The notes under the pieces were generated by a model, which was not told the origin of the DNA, did not search any database, and saw only the letters and a program-made list of their open reading frames with translations. The translations under genes and the position numbers were made by a program. 28,119 bases of DNA from Acidovorax delafieldii (lineage in GTDB: Bacteria > Pseudomonadota > Gammaproteobacteria > Burkholderiales > Burkholderiaceae_C), in contig DFQQ01000044.1 in NCBI GenBank assembly GCA_002377855.1, positions 1 to 28,119 on the forward strand. The letters are read 5' to 3'. Every line of letters begins with the position of its first letter. The first letter of the stretch is position 1. Positions 1-8,674 of the stretch are shown piece after piece.

Positions 1-106
1 CGAAGCCCTCGATCATAGCAGGATTTGGAGGAGCTGCGCAAATCAAACGAAGTTTTTTGCGAAAACGGCGCAAGATGCAGGCTGAACTGCCACCCATAAT
101 CCCGGG

Positions 107-1999
107 ATGGCACTCATCACACTCATCAACGCGCAGTTGGCTTTCGGTCATGTTGCACTGCTAGACCACGCTGGTTTTTCTCTCGAACAATCGGAGCGAG
201 TCGGACTCATTGGCCGCAACGGAGCCGGAAAGTCGTCCCTATTGAAGATCTTGGGCGGATTGGCCAAGCCTGATGATGGCAACTTGCAGGTGCAACAGGG
301 CGTGCGGATAGCCTATGTAGCGCAAGAACCCATCCTGGACTCGGAAGCAAGTATCTTTCAAGCGGCATCTGCCGGGCTGCAGCGTGTAATTGCCATTCGG
401 GATCAATATCTGGCTGCTGAGGAAGGCACTGATCTAGATGCGCTTCAATCGGAGATTGAAGCTTTCGATGCTTGGAACTGGGAGCAGCGCGTAGAAGAAA
501 CACTCCAGCGACTTCATCTGGATCCCGCAGCGATCGTGGGCACCCTCTCGGGCGGCACAAAAAAAAGGGTGGCTCTGGCGCAGGCCTTGGTGTCCCGCCC
601 TGACGTGCTGCTGCTGGACGAACCTACCAACCACTTGGACCTGGATTCCATCGAGTGGCTGGAGGATCTCCTGCTGGATTTCCCAGGAAGCGTAGTCACT
701 ATTACGCATGACCGCGCTTTCTTGGACAGAATCGCCACGCGCATCGTTGAGCTGGACCGTGGGCAGTTGCGCTCCTACCCCGGAAACTTTGCGCAGTATC
801 TGCTCCAAAAAGAAGACCAACTGGCCCAGGAAGCCGTTATTTCCGCAAAGGCCGATAAATTGCTTGCCCAAGAGGAGGTCTGGATTCGCAAAGGGGTGGA
901 AGCACGGCGTACACGGAGCCAAAGCCGCATCAGCAGGCTTGAAGCGCTTCGCCAAAAGCGCGAAGCACGTCGCGAAGTCGTGGGCAGTGTGAGGATGGAG
1001 GTGGCAACTGGTTCAGGCAACGGCTACCAGGGAAAAATCGTGGCCGAACTCTCGAACGTGAGCAAGGCATTTGGTCCGAAGCAAATCGTTCGCAACTTTA
1101 CTGGCACCATTTTGCGAGGCGACAAAGTCGGGCTGATCGGGCCCAATGGTGCAGGCAAGACTACCTTACTCAAACTCATACTAGGAGAGTTGCAACCCGA
1201 CGAAGGGACAATTCGGCAAGGGGCAAATCTACAAATTGCCTACTTCGACCAAATGCGCCATGCCGTGAATTTGGACGCCACGCTGGAAGACTTCATCAGC
1301 CCAGGCAGCGAGTGGATCGAAATCGGGAACCAACGCAAACACGTCAAGAGCTACCTGAGCGACTTTCTGTTTTCTCCGGCGAGAGCGCATTCGCCTGTGC
1401 GCTCCCTTTCAGGAGGCGAGCGCAACAGACTCTTGCTTGCCAGACTTTTCGCAAGACCTGCCAACGTTCTGGTACTTGATGAGCCCACCAACGACCTTGA
1501 CATTGACACGTTGGATCTCTTGGAAGAGCTGCTCGAAAGCTATCCAGGGACGGTTTTTCTTGTCAGCCATGACCGCACCTTCCTAGACAACGTGGTTACC
1601 AGCACCATCGCATTTGAGGGAGATGCTCACTGGCGCGAATACGAAGGCAGTGTGCAAGACTGGTTGATACAGTCCAAGCGAGCACGTGGCTTGGCAGGAC
1701 AAGAAACCAAAAAGCAGACTGGCGTCATTCCGGAGGAAAAAGCACTCCAGCCCAATGCAGATAAGCGCGAACCGCTATTAAAAAAGAAGCTAAGCTATAA
1801 AGAGCAAAGAGAATTGGAACAACTGCCAGCCGCCATAGCTGCGCTGGAAGCAGAGCAAAAGTCCCTGAATGACGAGCTTGCGGCTGGCGACATCTACACA
1901 ACAGATGGGGCAAAGGCTGCCACCATGCTGGCGCGTGTAGGGGCGATTGAAGAAGAGTTGCTTGCCGCACTGGAACGCTGGGAGTCATTGTCTTCATAA
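107..1999 (+). CDS. uup: ABC-F family ATPase Uup
   Basis: A 630-residue soluble protein with two ABC ATPase cassettes and no membrane segment, which is the ABC-F layout. Cassette 1 has Walker A GRNGAGKS near residues 36-43, signature LSGG near 147 and Walker B LLLDEPTNHLD near 168-178. Cassette 2 has GPNGAGKT near 345, LSGGER near 434 and VLDEPTNDLD near 456-466. The C-terminal 70 residues (KKLSYKEQRELEQLP, then a coiled coil) are the hallmark of Uup rather than Ettan/EttA-type paralogues. Uup proteins are ribosome- and DNA-associated ATPases linked to translation and to suppression of transposon precise excision. ATG at 107 is the best start because the protein begins at the usual family N-terminus. 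No clear Shine-Dalgarno precedes it, and a CATAAT at 95-100 lies only 6 nt upstream. It faces cheB tail to tail and has no evident link to motility. Confidence 0.93.
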   Translation: MALITLINAQLAFGHVALLDHAGFSLEQSERVGLIGRNGAGKSSLLKILGGLAKPDDGNLQVQQGVRIAYVAQEPILDSEASIFQAASAGLQRVIAIRDQYLAAEEGTDLDALQSEIEAFDAWNWEQRVEETLQRLHLDPAAIVGTLSGGTKKRVALAQALVSRPDVLLLDEPTNHLDLDSIEWLEDLLLDFPGSVVTITHDRAFLDRIATRIVELDRGQLRSYPGNFAQYLLQKEDQLAQEAVISAKADKLLAQEEVWIRKGVEARRTRSQSRISRLEALRQKREARREVVGSVRMEVATGSGNGYQGKIVAELSNVSKAFGPKQIVRNFTGTILRGDKVGLIGPNGAGKTTLLKLILGELQPDEGTIRQGANLQIAYFDQMRHAVNLDATLEDFISPGSEWIEIGNQRKHVKSYLSDFLFSPARAHSPVRSLSGGERNRLLLARLFARPANVLVLDEPTNDLDIDTLDLLEELLESYPGTVFLVSHDRTFLDNVVTSTIAFEGDAHWREYEGSVQDWLIQSKRARGLAGQETKKQTGVIPEEKALQPNADKREPLLKKKLSYKEQRELEQLPAAIAALEAEQKSLNDELAAGDIYTTDGAKAATMLARVGAIEEELLAALERWESLSS

Positions 2000-2010
2000 A
2001 GCAGACAAGA

Positions 2011-2043
2011 GGTGAACATGCGACTCAGCCTGGCATGTTCACC
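2011..2043. repeat. 11-bp inverted repeat between convergent uup and cheB
   Basis: GGTGAACATGC at 2011-2021 pairs perfectly with GCATGTTCACC at 2033-2043 around an 11-nt loop. It fills the 75-bp gap between the two convergent stop codons, where a terminator is expected. Neither side has a run of T in the right direction (there is an A run at 2048-2053), so it is not a classical intrinsic terminator. It may end transcription inefficiently or protect 3' ends. Confidence 0.55.
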
Positions 2044-2074
2044 CTCCAAAAAATACGGCCATGCCTAGCTGCTG

Positions 2075-3181
2075 TCAGATCCGATGTAAAACCCGGTCTG
2101 AAGAGCCACGCAAACGCGCCAGCAGGGCCCCGGCTATTTGATTCAACGGCAGCACCTCATCGGCAGCCCCATGGGCAATTGCCTCGCGCGGCATGCCGAA
2201 AACGATGCAACTCGCCTCATCCTGCACATAGTTATAGCTACCGGCGTCCTTCATCTCGCGCATCGCCGCTGCGCCATCGTTGCCCATGCCGGTCAACATG
2301 ATTCCAAACGCATTTCGTCCGACCACGGCGGCAGCGGATTTGAAGAGCACCTCGACAGAAGGTTTGTGACGATTCACTGCCGGGCCGTCGTCCACCACAG
2401 CAACATAGTTGGCTCCACTGCGTGCTACGTGAAATTGCTTTCCGCCCGGCGCAATATACGCATGCCCAGGAAGAATCCGCTCTCCGTTTACCGCTTCCTT
2501 CACAGTGATCTGGCACAGGCCATTGAGTCTGGCCGCGAAGCTCGTCGTGAAACCTGGTGGCATGTGCTGGGTTATCACAATAGCTGGCGAGTCTGCAGGC
2601 ATCTGCACCAGCACCTCCTTGATGGCCTCGGTGCCTCCGGTAGAGGCTCCAATACAGATGAGTTTCTCTGTAGACAGACGCCCCAACAGCCCCGTTGCGG
2701 GTGGTTGAGCCACACCAGCGGCGTGTAACGGTGCAGGCACTTGGGCAGGAGCTTCCCGGACCACTCCTCTGCGGACTTGTGCGACAGCAGCCACGCGGAT
2801 TTTGTCCACGATCTGCTCGGCCAACTCGTTGAGCCCGCTCGCCAAACCCACCCGCGGCTTGGCCACAAAATCAATGGCTCCCAGCTCAAGAGCCTTCATG
2901 GTGACTTCAGCACCGCGCTCAGTCAGAGTGGAAATCATCACGACAGGCATGGGGCGCAGGCGCATCAAGCGGCCCAGAAAATCGATGCCGTCCATTCGCG
3001 GCATCTCGACATCCAATGTGATGACATCAGGATTGAGCTCCCGAATCATTTCACGGGCGATCAAGGGATCGTTGGCAGTCCCGATGCACTCCATGTCCCG
3101 CTGGCGATTGATGATCTCGGCAAGGAGACTGCGGACCAAGGCTGAGTCGTCGACAACGACCACCCTAATTTTCTTACTCAT
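2075..3181 (-). CDS. cheB: Chemoreceptor glutamate methylesterase/deamidase CheB
   Basis: CheB removes methyl groups from receptor glutamates and deamidates receptor glutamines during adaptation; phosphorylation by CheA activates it. Residues 1-125 are a receiver domain (acidic pair DD at 11-12, phospho-acceptor D57 in TLDVEMPRMDG, K109). After a proline/alanine-rich linker (about 135-170) comes the methylesterase domain, with catalytic S180 in GASTGG, H206 in TQHMPPG and D302 in MGNDGA. The 368-residue length is normal. ATG at 3181 is preferred over an upstream in-frame TTG at 3199 because GAGGGTGG sits just before it and it matches the family start MSKKIRV. It is the last gene of the che operon, 14 nt after cheD. 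Confidence 0.96.
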   Translation of the reverse strand: MSKKIRVVVVDDSALVRSLLAEIINRQRDMECIGTANDPLIAREMIRELNPDVITLDVEMPRMDGIDFLGRLMRLRPMPVVMISTLTERGAEVTMKALELGAIDFVAKPRVGLASGLNELAEQIVDKIRVAAVAQVRRGVVREAPAQVPAPLHAAGVAQPPATGLLGRLSTEKLICIGASTGGTEAIKEVLVQMPADSPAIVITQHMPPGFTTSFAARLNGLCQITVKEAVNGERILPGHAYIAPGGKQFHVARSGANYVAVVDDGPAVNRHKPSVEVLFKSAAAVVGRNAFGIMLTGMGNDGAAAMREMKDAGSYNYVQDEASCIVFGMPREAIAHGAADEVLPLNQIAGALLARLRGSSDRVLHRI

Positions 3182-3195
3182 CAAACCACCCTCAA

Positions 3196-3945
3196 TCAAA
3201 ACAGATCCACGGATCCACCCGCATTGCTCTTCGCCACAATTGCCGCATTGCCGCGCACCTCTTGAGCAACGTCGGGGTGCGCATGGGCCAACCGTTTGAC
3301 CATAGCCTTGCCCGTAACAGGGAAAAAAACCACCTTGCGTGGATAAATATCGAGCACATCTTCCGACACGATAGGGATTCTCTCGGTATGCAGATAATTC
3401 AAAACAAAATTGGTGTTTCGTTCACCAACGTTCATGGTTGTGAAATTATGCATAACCTGAGCGCCTCCGAATATCTTGGCTTGCATCGTCTCGCGACGTG
3501 CTCCCAGCTTCAGCATCTCGTTGATTAAAACTTCCATGGCATAAGAGCCGTATCGCCCAGATGCATCAGCCATGTCGCCATCAGGGAGCATGAAATGATT
3601 CATTCCTCCAATGCGGGCGCGACTATCCCACAAACACGCAGCAATACATGAACCTAATACGGTCATGATGACCATGTTCTCATTCGCGACAAAATACTCA
3701 CCAGGGAGCACTTTGACGGCGTTGTGCTGGAAATGATGATCCAGATAAAAAAACGAAGCCTCACCCGGCCGTTTGGGTCGCGCTTTTAGTTCTTCGAGAG
3801 ACGAATCTCTTGCCGGACCCACAGAGGAATACACCTCGGCCCCTAGCGGCGCGATCCGGGGGGCGCGGCGGCGTTCCATCCCAGCCTGGGCCTGCGCCGC
3901 ACTTGGCACAGCGCTGGCAGATATGCTTGGTCGGTTATTGGTCAT
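3196..3945 (-). CDS. cheD: Chemoreceptor glutamine deamidase CheD, N-terminally extended
   Basis: CheD deamidates specific receptor glutamines. The catalytic Cys and His are visible as C100 in VLGSCIA and H117 in GGMNHFMLP, 17 residues apart as in characterised CheD. The core spans about residues 75-230. The first 65-70 residues are a low-complexity Ala/Pro/Arg-rich extension not needed for the fold. The last residues are GGSVDLF, identical in the final six to the CheZ-like protein of the same operon. The start is uncertain: ATG at 3945 has only a weak ribosome site, and ATG at 3879 would remove 22 residues. It lies between cheR and cheB. No cheC, the usual CheD partner gene, is in the window. 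Confidence 0.93.
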   Translation of the reverse strand: MTNNRPSISASAVPSAAQAQAGMERRRAPRIAPLGAEVYSSVGPARDSSLEELKARPKRPGEASFFYLDHHFQHNAVKVLPGEYFVANENMVIMTVLGSCIAACLWDSRARIGGMNHFMLPDGDMADASGRYGSYAMEVLINEMLKLGARRETMQAKIFGGAQVMHNFTTMNVGERNTNFVLNYLHTERIPIVSEDVLDIYPRKVVFFPVTGKAMVKRLAHAHPDVAQEVRGNAAIVAKSNAGGSVDLF

Positions 3946-3978
3946 GTGCGCGATGGTGGATTAGGCTTGATCGAATAA

Positions 3979-4881
3979 TCAGCGACGCTCGTAGACCGTT
4001 TTACCGCGCAAGGTAAAAAGATCTTTTGACTCGCTAAAGTTCTCGGCATGCCCCACAAAAAGAAGACCGCCAGGCTTGAGCACCCTGTGAATCTTTTCCA
4101 GCACTCGCCTCTGTGTGGGAGCGTCGAAATAAATCATCACATTTCGGCAAAAAACTACGTCAAAAGGCTCTTTAAAGGGCCAGTCGTCCCGGATCAAATT
4201 GACGCTCATGAAGTCTATCAACCGCCTGAGCTCCGGCTTCACACGAACCATTCCAGCGTTACCCCCTTTGCCCTTTAAGAAAAACTTCTGCAATTTTTCT
4301 TGGCTTACACCCTTCATGCTGTCGATTCGATAAACCCCATTTCCAGCCGTAGCCAAGACTTTGGAATCGATGTCGCTAGCGGTGAGTTTGAAAGAAGGGT
4401 TGGTCCCCAACACCTCGCACGCGGTCATTACGATGGAATACGGTTCTTCTCCGGTGGACGCGGCATTGCACCACACCTTCCACGCAGTACCAGCTGGCCT
4501 GCTGCGCAAATGGGAGGCAAATATCTCGAAATGGTGCTGCTCTCTGAAAAACGCCGTGAGGTTGGTGGTCAACGCATTGACAAACTCTTGCCATTCCGGC
4601 CCATCGTTGGTTTCCAACCATCCGAGATAATCGTGAAAACTGCCGTGTCCTGTTTCTCGCAATCGACGAGAGAGGCGGCTGTAGACCATTGCATGTTTGC
4701 CATCATGCAAGCTGATTCCCGCACGCTGATAGATCATCGCCTGTACTCTGGCAAAGTCGGCATTGGTCCATACGAACTCTCGTCCTTGGGCCAACGGGCC
4801 TGGGGGTGATGCCCCAGCTGCGTCAGGCTCACCCCGGTTGCTCACACGGGCAGTTTTCGCAAAATTGGTGGCTTGGGACAT
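3979..4881 (-). CDS. cheR: Chemoreceptor glutamate O-methyltransferase CheR
   Basis: CheR methylates receptor glutamates using S-adenosylmethionine. After about 35 variable residues comes an all-helical N-terminal domain (about 36-110), then the Rossmann-like methyltransferase domain. Visible motifs are the SAM-binding CNAASTGEEPYS (about 138-149), TASDID (167-172) and FCRNVMIYF (244-252). The 300-residue length is typical. ATG at 4881 is chosen over the ORF start at 4911: GGAAG lies about 8 nt upstream and the extra ten residues resemble no family member. It is followed by cheD after a 33-nt gap. Upstream, about 100 bp without any gene separate it from cheW, a place where related operons may carry a receptor gene. 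Confidence 0.96.
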   Translation of the reverse strand: MSQATNFAKTARVSNRGEPDAAGASPPGPLAQGREFVWTNADFARVQAMIYQRAGISLHDGKHAMVYSRLSRRLRETGHGSFHDYLGWLETNDGPEWQEFVNALTTNLTAFFREQHHFEIFASHLRSRPAGTAWKVWCNAASTGEEPYSIVMTACEVLGTNPSFKLTASDIDSKVLATAGNGVYRIDSMKGVSQEKLQKFFLKGKGGNAGMVRVKPELRRLIDFMSVNLIRDDWPFKEPFDVVFCRNVMIYFDAPTQRRVLEKIHRVLKPGGLLFVGHAENFSESKDLFTLRGKTVYERR

Positions 4882-4984
4882 AGTTTCTTCCGGAGGGAGG
4901 TCTACTGGCACACGAGGAGCCAGAAACCAGCGGTGGGTATTCCTGGCCCCGTGTCTTACACCACGGCAACTGTACAGACGGGTG

Positions 4985-5470
4985 TCACTCCTCTGTGACC
5001 AAGCCCATATCCACGCTGGACATCAATTTTTCGATATCCAAGAGAATCAACATCCGCTCGCCAACCGAGCCAAGGCCCAAGATACAGCTATTGTCAATCG
5101 CGCTCTCAATATCTGGGGCGGATCTGATGTTCTCTGCAGTCAGCTCCATCACATCACTGACGGAGTCAACCACGATACCCACCACCCGGTTGCGCAAATT
5201 CAGAATTATGACAACCGTGAAGCTGTTGTAATCTGCCTGTGCACAATTGAACTTGAGACGCATATCCACGATAGGGACAATGGTCCCCCGCAAATTGACG
5301 ACGCCCTTGATAAAGGCAGGAGCATTGGCAATGCGAGTGGGCTGCTCGTAGCCTCTTATTTCCTGCACCTTCAATATGTCAATGCCGTACTCTTCCTGAT
5401 CCAAGCGAAAGGTCAGATATTCACGCGCACCAGAAGTTGAATTTTCGGAATTTTTTCCAATAGCACTCAT
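4985..5470 (-). CDS. cheW: Chemotaxis adaptor CheW
   Basis: CheW couples the kinase CheA to chemoreceptors in the polar signalling array. A single CheW/SH3-like domain occupies about residues 17-155, with EYLTFRLDQEEYGIDILKVQEI at its start (core part), the conserved NLRGTIVPIVDMR segment and GIVVDSVSDV. The 161-residue length is standard. ATG at 5470 is preceded by GGAG at good spacing. An in-frame TTG at 5500 is less likely. It is encoded 46 nt downstream of cheA and presumably co-transcribed with it. Confidence 0.96.
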   Translation of the reverse strand: MSAIGKNSENSTSGAREYLTFRLDQEEYGIDILKVQEIRGYEQPTRIANAPAFIKGVVNLRGTIVPIVDMRLKFNCAQADYNSFTVVIILNLRNRVVGIVVDSVSDVMELTAENIRSAPDIESAIDNSCILGLGSVGERMLILLDIEKLMSSVDMGLVTEE

Positions 5471-5516
5471 ATAAGATTCTCCAGTTTGTGAAAAAATCAA
5501 AGTTGATCACAAACTT

Positions 5517-7634
5517 TTAATGCCTAGCTCTGCGAACCAATCCACCGGTATCCAGAATCAATGCAACAGTGCCGTCACCCAAAATGGTCGCGCCCGAGAC
5601 GTTCGGAACCTTTCGGTAGTTCGACTCCAGATTTTTAACCACCACTTGGTGCTGACCCAAAAGCTCATCCACAAGCAAGGCTACGCGACTTCCGTCCGCT
5701 TCGACCACCACCATGATATTGCTGGACTTGTTCAAATCAAATCTGGGCACTTGGAATATTTTTTCCAAAGCGATGACAGGCATATATTCGTCACGGACCT
5801 TCACCAATTGCGAACCTTGCGCAACAGTGCTTACGTCATCGGCATTGACCTGAAACGACTCCACCACAGAAGACAATGGCAAAATATAAACTTCTTCGCC
5901 CACACCGACGGACATACCGTCCATAATGGCAAGCGTTAACGGAAGGCGAACGGAAACCTTCATCCCATAACCTTCAGCCGAGTCAATTTCCACAGACCCG
6001 TTCAACGCAGCGATATTTCTTTTGACCACGTCCATACCCACACCTCGACCAGAGACATCGGTGACCTCGTCGGCGGTAGAAAATCCTGGCGCGAAGATAA
6101 GCTGCCACACCTCTGAATCAGTCATCTGATCGGACACGTCAAGCCCACGCTCCTGGGCCTTCTTCAGTATTTTTTCGCGCGACAATCCTCGGCCATCGTC
6201 CCGCACATCAATAACGATGGAACCGCCTTGATGCGAGGCAGACAAGGTAATCGTGCCGTGCTCCGACTTGCCCTTTGCCAAACGGTCTGCTGGCAATTCA
6301 ATACCGTGGTCACAGCTGTTGCGAACCAGATGAGTCAAGGGATCCGTTATTTTCTCGACCAAGCCTTTGTCAAGCTCCGTGGCTTCACCGAGCGTGACCA
6401 ACTCCACTTTCTTGCCCAATTTGTTAGCCAAATCTCGCAGCATTCGCGGGAAACGGCTGAACACAATCGACATTGGGATCATTCGGATGGACATGACGGA
6501 CTCTTGCAAGTCGCGCGTGTTGCGATCCAAATCTGCCAACCCAGCCAGAAGCTGCTGGTATGCCCCTGCGTCCAAGCCGCGGCTGTTCTGAGCCAGCATC
6601 GCTTGAGTGATGACCAGTTCACCCACCAAGTTGATCAACTGATCAACTTTATTGACGGCAACGCGGATGGTGGTCGATTCCATCTGCGCCTGCGTGGCGG
6701 CCTTGGGCTCAACAGCCTTGGGAACGACTGCCTTAGGCTTTGGTACGTCCTCTGCCGCTACAGCAGCCGAGGCTGAGACAGCCACTGAAGGCGCACCGGG
6801 TGCGTCATTGAAGAATCCGTACGCTACATCGGAGCCTTCCCCGCCCTGCGGGCCATCCGCCTTCGCTCCAGCGCCAGCATCCACGAAGCGGACTTGGTCC
6901 TTGGATACATGGAACGCGAAGAGGTCCAGCAGATCGTCCGTGGAAGACGTAGTTTCCACCGCGAACACACGGACATTCGGAACTGATCCGGGCAAGTCCT
7001 GGATGGAACCCAAACCTGCAATATCGCGAAACAATTCCTTGATTGCATCAGCCTGTTCCAGTCGATCCAACGGTCCAACGTGAATTTCCAGTTGGCGTGG
7101 CTGACCGGGCACATGGGGAGCCAGTGCAGGCGCAGGCGAGGCCGCTGGCGGCGCAACGGGCGCCGGCGCTGTCGCAACCACAGGTTCAGGCCCGGCGCCC
7201 CCAGGGGGCAGCCCTGCGGCAAGGTCGCTGATCCGCTTCACCAACGCAGTGGTGGAAACCGCTTCGCCTTGTCCGCCCGCCTGATGGCGGGCCAGAAGGC
7301 TGCGTGAAGCGTCTGCGGACTCAAGGAGGACATCCACCATCTGAGGAATTGGCTGGAGCTCATGCCGACGCAACTTATCCAGCAGCGACTCCATTTGATG
7401 GGTTAACTCGGCTACATCAGAAAACCCAAACGTTGCTGCCCCACCCTTGATGGAATGCGCACAACGGAATATCCCGTTGAGTTCCTCATCGTTGGCATTG
7501 CTCAGATCGAGATCCAGGAGCATTTGCTCCATCTGATCCAAGTTTTCCCCAGCTTCTTCGAAAAAAATCTGATAAAACTGGCTCAGATCAAAATCAGCGC
7601 CTGAACCAGACCCTTCTTGGTAGGTTTCTGCCAT
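5517..7634 (-). CDS. cheA: Chemotaxis histidine kinase CheA
   Basis: CheA autophosphorylates in response to receptors and passes phosphate to CheY and CheB. Domains in order: P1 phosphotransfer domain (about 14-115) with phospho-site H60 in CAHSIKGGAATFGF; an Ala/Pro linker; a P2-like response-regulator docking domain (about 178-250); a second linker with PKAV-like repeats (about 290-315); P3 dimerisation helices (about 318-385, INLVGELVITQ); P4 ATP-binding domain with N box LVRNSCDHGIE, G1 DVRDDGRGL and G2 GRGVGMDVV; and a CheW-like P5 to the C-terminus. All catalytic elements look intact. ATG at 7634 follows TAGGAG. The 705-residue length is normal for proteobacterial CheA. Confidence 0.97.
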   Translation of the reverse strand: MAETYQEGSGSGADFDLSQFYQIFFEEAGENLDQMEQMLLDLDLSNANDEELNGIFRCAHSIKGGAATFGFSDVAELTHQMESLLDKLRRHELQPIPQMVDVLLESADASRSLLARHQAGGQGEAVSTTALVKRISDLAAGLPPGGAGPEPVVATAPAPVAPPAASPAPALAPHVPGQPRQLEIHVGPLDRLEQADAIKELFRDIAGLGSIQDLPGSVPNVRVFAVETTSSTDDLLDLFAFHVSKDQVRFVDAGAGAKADGPQGGEGSDVAYGFFNDAPGAPSVAVSASAAVAAEDVPKPKAVVPKAVEPKAATQAQMESTTIRVAVNKVDQLINLVGELVITQAMLAQNSRGLDAGAYQQLLAGLADLDRNTRDLQESVMSIRMIPMSIVFSRFPRMLRDLANKLGKKVELVTLGEATELDKGLVEKITDPLTHLVRNSCDHGIELPADRLAKGKSEHGTITLSASHQGGSIVIDVRDDGRGLSREKILKKAQERGLDVSDQMTDSEVWQLIFAPGFSTADEVTDVSGRGVGMDVVKRNIAALNGSVEIDSAEGYGMKVSVRLPLTLAIMDGMSVGVGEEVYILPLSSVVESFQVNADDVSTVAQGSQLVKVRDEYMPVIALEKIFQVPRFDLNKSSNIMVVVEADGSRVALLVDELLGQHQVVVKNLESNYRKVPNVSGATILGDGTVALILDTGGLVRRARH

Positions 7635-7671
7635 GGTGGCTCCTAATGTGTAGCTTGACTTCGAAGCCGCG

Positions 7672-8034
7672 TTAACGGATTACCTTCTGAATGACTTCAA
7701 TCAACCGATTGGGATCAAAAGGTTTTACCAGCCATCCTGTGGCGCCAGCAGATCGACCTGCTTGCTTCATCTGATCGCTGGATTCAGTCGTCAAAATCAG
7801 AATGGGAATGGTCTTGAATTTTGGATGTTCACGCAGTTTGCGGGTGAGCCCAATGCCGTCCAAGCGTGGCATATTTTGGTCAGCCAGCACCAAGTGGATA
7901 TCGTGACTCTCTGCCTTTTCAAGGGCATCTTGCCCATCCACCGCCTCCACCACGTGGTAGCCCGCACCAGTCAAGGTGAAAGACACCATTTTTCGCATGG
8001 ATGGTGAATCATCTACGGCAAGTATTGATTGCAT
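7672..8034 (-). CDS. cheY: Chemotaxis response regulator CheY
   Basis: A stand-alone receiver domain of 120 residues. CheY phosphorylated by CheA binds FliM at the flagellar switch and changes rotation. The acidic pocket is D8-D9, the phospho-acceptor is D52 in LADQNMPRLDG, the switch threonine is in LTTES (82-83) and the conserved lysine is K104 in LVKPFDP. ATG at 8034 has TTGGAG upstream. The in-frame TTG at 8046 would add four residues and is not needed. It lies between the cheZ-like gene (49-nt gap) and cheA (37-nt gap), which supports action of both neighbours on it. Confidence 0.95.
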   Translation of the reverse strand: MQSILAVDDSPSMRKMVSFTLTGAGYHVVEAVDGQDALEKAESHDIHLVLADQNMPRLDGIGLTRKLREHPKFKTIPILILTTESSDQMKQAGRSAGATGWLVKPFDPNRLIEVIQKVIR

Positions 8035-8083
8035 GTAAGGCTCCAACTGACTTGAATATTTAGGTTAGCCAATAACGTAACGA

Positions 8084-8530
8084 TCAGAATAAATCGACGG
8101 AACCAGCATCCATTTCGCTTTGAGTGACCGGGTTGGGCCTGTCGGGGGCCATTTCAGCGAACGGAGCAGCTTCCTCGCCCTCTTCCTGACCCATGGCTTC
8201 CGAGGCGAGACGAAAGGCACAGCCCTGCAGCACCTTGGTCGTATGCCAAATCAGTTGCGAGGCCATGTCTTGGAACTGCAACTCCGTCACCGCACTGCGC
8301 AGCGCATTCTTTGCGGCCAGCAATTCCGGAGAATCAGCGACAAATGAATCTGTCAAAACAGCATTGGCCTCGCCAAACCGTTCGAGCAGATTGTCCGTAG
8401 CATGGCTCAGCAGACCTTCCAAGCGATGCAGATCGTGCATCACCACCAGCAAAGAGTCTTGCAACTCCGCTGCCACCATGACAGGAACTTGAACTCCTGG
8501 CCCTCCAGGCGTTGTTAGCGTAGATTGCAT
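8084..8530 (-). CDS. Short CheZ-like protein, putative CheY-P phosphatase
   Basis: A predicted helical protein of 148 residues, first gene of the che operon and directly upstream of cheY. The segment ELQFQDMASQLI (83-94) resembles the CheZ catalytic helix, with D88 and Q92 spaced as the catalytic D and Q of enterobacterial CheZ (DxxxQ). Two long helices (about 18-60 and 68-112) could form the CheZ hairpin. It is clearly shorter than the usual roughly 210 residues and lacks the classical C-terminal CheY-binding helix. It ends instead after an acidic/proline linker in DAGSVDLF, the same six final residues as CheD. ATG at 8530 follows GGAG; upstream in-frame codons look non-coding. The CheZ assignment is an inference from one motif, helical content and position. 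Confidence 0.65.
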   Translation of the reverse strand: MQSTLTTPGGPGVQVPVMVAAELQDSLLVVMHDLHRLEGLLSHATDNLLERFGEANAVLTDSFVADSPELLAAKNALRSAVTELQFQDMASQLIWHTTKVLQGCAFRLASEAMGQEEGEEAAPFAEMAPDRPNPVTQSEMDAGSVDLF

Positions 8531-8674
8531 CGTTTCTCCATTGCAAAAATCGGCAGCAAAGCACGCACCCATCATCAAAGACGGCACCGAATTGAATTTA
8601 CCGATTCAGCAAACCCAATTACCTACAACCCATTGGACGCTGGCCTCCCAACACCCTCAACCGGACAAACACCC

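Noticed and set aside
4300..4809. 169-codon plus-strand open frame opposite cheR
   Set aside because: It is a shadow of cheR, with no recognisable domain and no ribosome site.
8547..8554. GCCGATTT on the minus strand upstream of the cheZ-like gene as a FliA promoter of the che operon
   Set aside because: The -35 position reads GATGGGTG, matching the consensus poorly, and the box lies very close to the start codon.
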